A DNA stretch of 64,000 nt from assembly GCA_027924645.1 (NCBI GenBank), contig BSBN01001753.1, positions 1,054,001 to 1,118,000 of the forward strand, given 5' to 3'. The stretch is from Cunninghamia lanceolata (lineage: Eukaryota > Streptophyta > Pinopsida > Cupressales > Cupressaceae). Below the pieces are notes generated by a model. That model had not been told where the DNA came from and searched no databases. It saw only the letters and a list, made by a program, of their open reading frames with translations. This document shows, piece by piece, positions 59,629 to 64,000 of the stretch (positions within the stretch are counted from its first letter, which is position 1; each line of letters starts with the position of its first letter). A program made the position numbers and the translations under genes.

Positions 59629-62202
59629 TGCACAATGGATAATGATTGACAACTACGGGCACCTCTATTTTATCATTATGTAATTCTTATATGTTTTATG
59701 AGTGTAAAACATTGTAACCTAAGTATCTTAATATTTTTCAATTATAAAAATGCTATTATATTTGTTGTTTCTCTCATGAGTTACTAAATGGGTATGTGCA
59801 CAAAGATGGAGAGCCAAAAAGTGGCTAAAAAATGTTTTGGAGGTGAAATAGAAGGTAACATGCTCATGTTACTAAACATGTAATATTCTTTCCTTAAGGC
59901 TTGGGTGTATTATAAATTCAAGCACGTTTAGGAGTGTTTTATAACTATTAAAAAATAAAAAGCAGTACACTATACGTGACCCCATTCTCTTTTTATTTTT
60001 CCATAGATAGAAAAAATGAGTGAGGAATACTACAAACACATTTCATAGTGAATTAGCACCCAGTCAACAATGCCTCAATGTCCAAGAGGTAATTTTATAT
60101 CAATTTTTTTGTAAATTATTTTAAGATTAAATCATTTTTTCTTGCATTGCATCTAATTTGTTAGTTTTTTTTCTTTTCAATCAATCAAAGCTCTTCTCTA
60201 CCTCAAAACCCTTGTTCACTTAATCAAATGTATGAAGAAGATGAACCAAAAAAGCATGATAAACAAACCCCCCATCAAACTCCTCTTACAGTTCCCACCC
60301 ATCCTCTAGAAACACAACAAAATATTATAGGGAAAATTGAAAATAATAAAACTAATCTTGAAATGTTGATAGAAACTGTAAGAAGTCCTAATACCACATG
60401 CAGCTATTTCCAAGTTCTTGTAGCATCATTGGAATCTTTGATATCTCACATTGGTGACCTATAGAGAGAATTGTTAGCAATATTATGCAACAAATTATCT
60501 TATTATATGGTCAAGGATAAAAAATAGGAAAAGAAAAATTATGTGAACTATTTATTGACCCAAGAACTAATGCACCTTTAGAAACAAGTTGAAAATGATT
60601 CCTAACCCATTGGTACATCCATGATTAAATCAAAAATAACTTTTGGGATAGGTGGTGGATTGTATTTGACTAGTCCCTATGTAATAACTATGAGGTACCT
60701 TAATATTTCTTGTAGAAAATATATTGAGTTTGTCCTAAATGAGATCCCAAACTATTTTGATCATCTAGATTTCTAGGGTAGAGGCAAAGGCTCTATCATG
60801 CATAGGACCAATTGGTGAGACCCCTTAGTTGATTATCTATTTGCCATGTCACGTTCCCTTCAATTGTGAATGACAATCTAGAGGTTCAAACATTCTGTAG
60901 TCTATTAGTCCATTAACACAAACCTTGGTTGAATATAATGTACATCTATCCTAGGGTGATAAGGGTGAGCCTTTGAGACATGAGGTATCACCACACATTT
61001 GTCAATCTTGTGGGGCTTTATGCAGTTATGAGTCATGAGACTCTATGATGAGGTATAGAGCATAGGGTGTATGTGTTGATAAGGATGCTCCACATGATGA
61101 GTAGGATATTCCACACATTGAGTATGCCACATAGGATGAGTCACATCATGCTTCTATGTTGGAGAATATGGTCATCACAAATGCCTTACTGGAGGAAATC
61201 TTTGGTAGTGACTCACAACTAATTTTAAATAAATGTTTGAAATTTAGTATATTTCCTATTGAATTTTAGAATTAAAAATATTAATCCATTATGAAAGAAA
61301 ACTAATGAAAAAATTGTGTATTTTTATAAAATTTTAGGGTTAAGCAATTCATCCTACATCCCATGCCACTTCATCACATATTTTTGTAGGCCTAAAAACT
61401 CCTCAAGTTTATTTCTAATAAATTAGTAAATATATTAGCTATCAAATATTTTTTCATATAGCAATGTTGATCTTAAAATAACAATTTGATGTTGAATAGA
61501 TGGATGTTGGACCTTCAATATCCAAACATGTTGGTGGTAGAATTTATTTCTCAAGTTTTATTGAGGTAATTTTTAATATTTTAATCATTATGTATGTAGA
61601 TAATGAACTATGTAATATATGCAAATAATGTTATGTACTGCATTTGCGTAAGTTTCATTATTTTGGGTAGATAACCTTGTTCTTATTTTCAAGTAATGAC
61701 TTCATTAGAGACTCCTTCCCATCTAAATATGGATCATTAGAGATGAGCATTACTACAACAATATTGTCTTCTAGCATCTTACATAGGTATGAGCTAGTAA
61801 TGTAAATATCATTATGAATTTATTATATTAACTAACATCATTTACTGCAAATAAATGATATTCATTTCTACTCTAAATTTCTTCTTCATTCTTGCCACAT
61901 GAGGATGTGAGAACTCTACTTCTTGCACCTACCCCTGAGGTCAATGATGAGAAGTAGAGGATGATTTAGAGGGATCATGAGATTGCAATATGTGATTATT
62001 TACTTATGTCATTTTATATGTCATGTTTTCTACACTAATGTGTATATTGTTTAATTATACTAATAGGTGGAGCTACAATCTAGTCTTGATCATAGGAGGC
62101 TTGATCAATGAAGGCTAGCTATCAATTATGAGATTTGTTCTTCATTTTCTCAATGGGGAAATAGTCACCAATTATTTGATGACACTCCATAGTTATTATG
62201 TA
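59629..62202. other. AT-rich flank right of element X, no firm gene
   Basis: Outside X. Long AT-rich sequence without a retroelement or host domain that I can name. Only one small ORF stands out (60228-60464). Possibly very old transposon debris. Confidence 0.5.
60228..60464 (+). CDS. Hypothetical 78-codon ORF
   Basis: MYEEDEPKKHDKQTPHQTPL start, Pro/Thr-rich first half, then a helical half (NKTNLEMLIETV). Flanking reading frames are closed and no relative is visible in the window. It may be part of a decayed gene or chance. Confidence 0.2.
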   Translation: MYEEDEPKKHDKQTPHQTPLTVPTHPLETQQNIIGKIENNKTNLEMLIETVRSPNTTCSYFQVLVASLESLISHIGDL

Positions 62203-62407
62203 TAGACATTTTATTGTATGCCTTCATGGCATGTGGCATAGATTTGTGTTTTGTTGATGTATATCATTATATGTCTATATGCCTTTATTTAGACATTAAT
62301 TGTATGTTTATATGGCATGTAGACATAGATTTGTATTTTGCTAATGTATATCTTTGTATGACTATATGCCTTTGTTTAGACATTCATTGTACATCTATAT
62401 GGCATTG
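62203..62407. repeat. 87-bp tandem repeat, about 2.3 copies
   Basis: TAGACATT begins at 62203, 62290 and 62377. Each unit carries TATGGCATG, a GATTTGT.TTTTG stretch and CTATATGCCTT. Diverged by several substitutions per unit. Confidence 0.92.
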
Positions 62408-62703
62408 TAATCTTGCTATCAATATATGACATTTTCATTATTTTATGCATTCCTTCATGGCCTTAATGAGATAAATATATAAATATTTTGTATGTATTCA
62501 TGGCTTAAATGGTTTGAATAATAAGGCTTAAACTTACTTAATGTTGAGAGTGATCATAAATAGTTTTAATGGTTTTAATGCTCACTTAAAACTTAATATT
62601 GCTTTCATTCTTGATATGTAATTAAAAAAAGATTCTTGTGTGTCCTATCTACCTTAGTTTGTTAATCCATTATTGTAGTTTACATTTGCAAATTTTATAG
62701 AAT

Positions 62704-62760
62704 CCTCTCCCCCCTCTCCCTCTCTCTCTCTCTCTCTATCTCTCCCCCCATCTCTCTACC
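62704..62760. repeat. (CT)n / C-rich microsatellite
   Basis: A pyrimidine run with an uninterrupted CT stretch near 62720-62737 and C-runs on either side. Confidence 0.95.
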
Positions 62761-63071
62761 TTTGTTTGGTAATTTTAGAGCTTGATAAATGTTTGTACTT
62801 GCATGGACAATGATAAGGGATCCTATGTGAGGCTATAAATCCTCTACAATAGCAATTTATAAGTTATAGAAGGTTGAAAATGTATAACACAATGAGAGTT
62901 CAATGTATTCATATAGATATCAAAATTCTAAATAGTGATTAACAAAGGTTTATATGGTTATCATGTAATGTAAAAAAACAAAAGTAAGATTGTTTGAGAC
63001 TTTATAAGGTCTCTAGTAACGCACATAGGCCTTGTAATTTATCAGCAATATGCCATTTTTTGTAGGTATGT

Positions 63072-63867
63072 GGCTCTTAAGAGACTTTGTCAGACTAAGG
63101 TAGCTCAAAAGGATCAAGATGTATAAATAGCTCTTTGACATCTCTAATAGAATTAAACATCCCACTTAGATGTGTTGGCATGATCATTTTAGTGTGACAA
63201 GGTGTGGAATGCAAAATATCACTCTGAACACAATTTCATTGAAAGAAATTGAAGCATTTTACAACATTGCATTCGTCACTATTGTGGGTAAATAAATTTG
63301 AGTTGAGAAAAACTAAGATATGTTTTTATATATGGAACCGACATCCACCTATAGGTTTAGATGAGAGATTGTTGGGTGCCATGGTTTGAGAGAATAGTGA
63401 TACCAAATTTTGACACTTTTTTGGTCTCAAGGCTCTTAAGAGACTTTGCCAAACCAATGTAGTCTAAAATAATTAGAGCACTTGGATAGAGAAAGGAAAC
63501 CTTCAATAGCATTAAACAACCCACCTAGATGTGTTTTCATAGTCGATTCCATGCCATGAGGTGCAAGATGTAAAATATTGATCCTAGCACCCTTTTCACT
63601 AAATGAAATTGAAGCATTTTGCAACTTTGTGTTTGTTATTGTTGTGAGAAAATGAATAAGAATTAAGAAAAATGTGAGAGGATTCTATAGGTGGACCAAC
63701 ATTCACCTATAGGTTTAGACAAGAGATTCCTAGGTGCCACAATTTAAGAGAATAGTCACACCAAAGTTTGGTAGTTTTTTTATCTCAAGGCTCTTAAGAG
63801 ACTTTACTAGACCGATGTAGCCCAGAAGGATTGGGACACTTAAATAGTGAAATAGTGTCTCCACTAG
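63072..63867. repeat. About 358-bp tandem array, 2.2 units, cut by an LTR
   Basis: GGCTCTTAAGAGACTTT begins units at 63072, 63431 and 63789 (periods 359 and 358). Shared landmarks in units 1 and 2 are the ATTGAAGCATTTT segment (63250 and 63609) and CACCTATAGGTTTAGA (63347 and 63705). Each unit head holds the palindrome CTCTTAAGAG. Homology is not visible left of about 63070. The third unit stops after about 79 bp, at the LTR. Confidence 0.9.
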
Positions 63868-64000
63868 TGTTGCAAGTATGAGGTTATCCAGTGTTGTCAT
63901 TGATGTCAACATACTCATATTTCATTAACAAGAAGGATTTGATGAGCTGTGTGCTGAGGATATTGAGAAAATTAGTCTCAGTCAGGAACAGTGAAGAACA
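63868..64000 (+). repeat. Start of another Copia-B-family LTR, cut by window end
   Basis: TGTTGCAAGTATG...GTTGTCATTGATG matches the start of the LTRs at 28523 and 34442 over 133 bp with scattered changes. ACTAG (63863-63867) is the candidate target duplication. Whether it is a full element or a solo LTR lies beyond the window. Confidence 0.9.

Overview
This is repeat-dominated plant nuclear DNA. Almost every recognisable feature belongs to an LTR retrotransposon. Primer-binding sites (PBS) match plant initiator-methionine tRNA (Copia families) or the tRNA site usual for Athila elements. Nothing in the window is bacterial, organellar, rRNA, tRNA or CRISPR. Deep nesting, long LTRs and long non-coding spacers suggest a large-genome seed plant, possibly a gymnosperm; the species cannot be fixed from sequence alone. 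I see no intact host gene.

The scaffold is an old, apparently non-coding LTR element, here called X, on the minus strand. Its 3' LTR is 6561-7494 and its polypurine tract 7495-7512. Its internal region is now in pieces (7513-8006, 20131-28517, 35793-38630), its PBS is 38631-38648, and its 5' LTR is 38649-39621 plus 59417-59454. Five insertions sit in it: Copia-A in its 3' LTR (1-6560, minus, runs off the window); a complete 12.1 kb Athila-type Gypsy element (8012-20125, minus, duplicated GTATG target); a solo LTR (24112-24913, GGTGA); a complete Copia-B (28523-35787, plus, ACATT); and a 19.8 kb Copia-C (39622-59411, minus, AGGAA/AGGAG). The paralogous X LTR at 7452-7456 shows the empty site for Copia-C.

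Copia-C is itself interrupted. Between its PBS (57583-57594) and gag start (46279) lies an 11.3 kb composite segment, flanked by ACCTT, with plus-strand content: an unrecognised 3.5 kb decayed ORF (48385-51895), an LTR-like end with PBS (52205), a Copia-B-family solo LTR (52579-53912, AGGGG), and a Gypsy gag-protease remnant (54532-56011) lacking reverse transcriptase.

Right of X (59460-63867) is AT-rich DNA with tandem repeats of 56, 87 and about 358 bp. The 358-bp array is cut at 63868 by another Copia-B LTR that runs off the window.

The retroelement genes once worked as usual gag, protease, integrase, reverse transcriptase and RNase H modules. Nearly all now carry stops, many of them TAG or TAA at codons that are glutamine in relatives, as expected from C-to-T decay of methylated silent repeats. 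The longest intact reading frame is the Copia-B reverse transcriptase/RNase H module (576 codons from its first Met).
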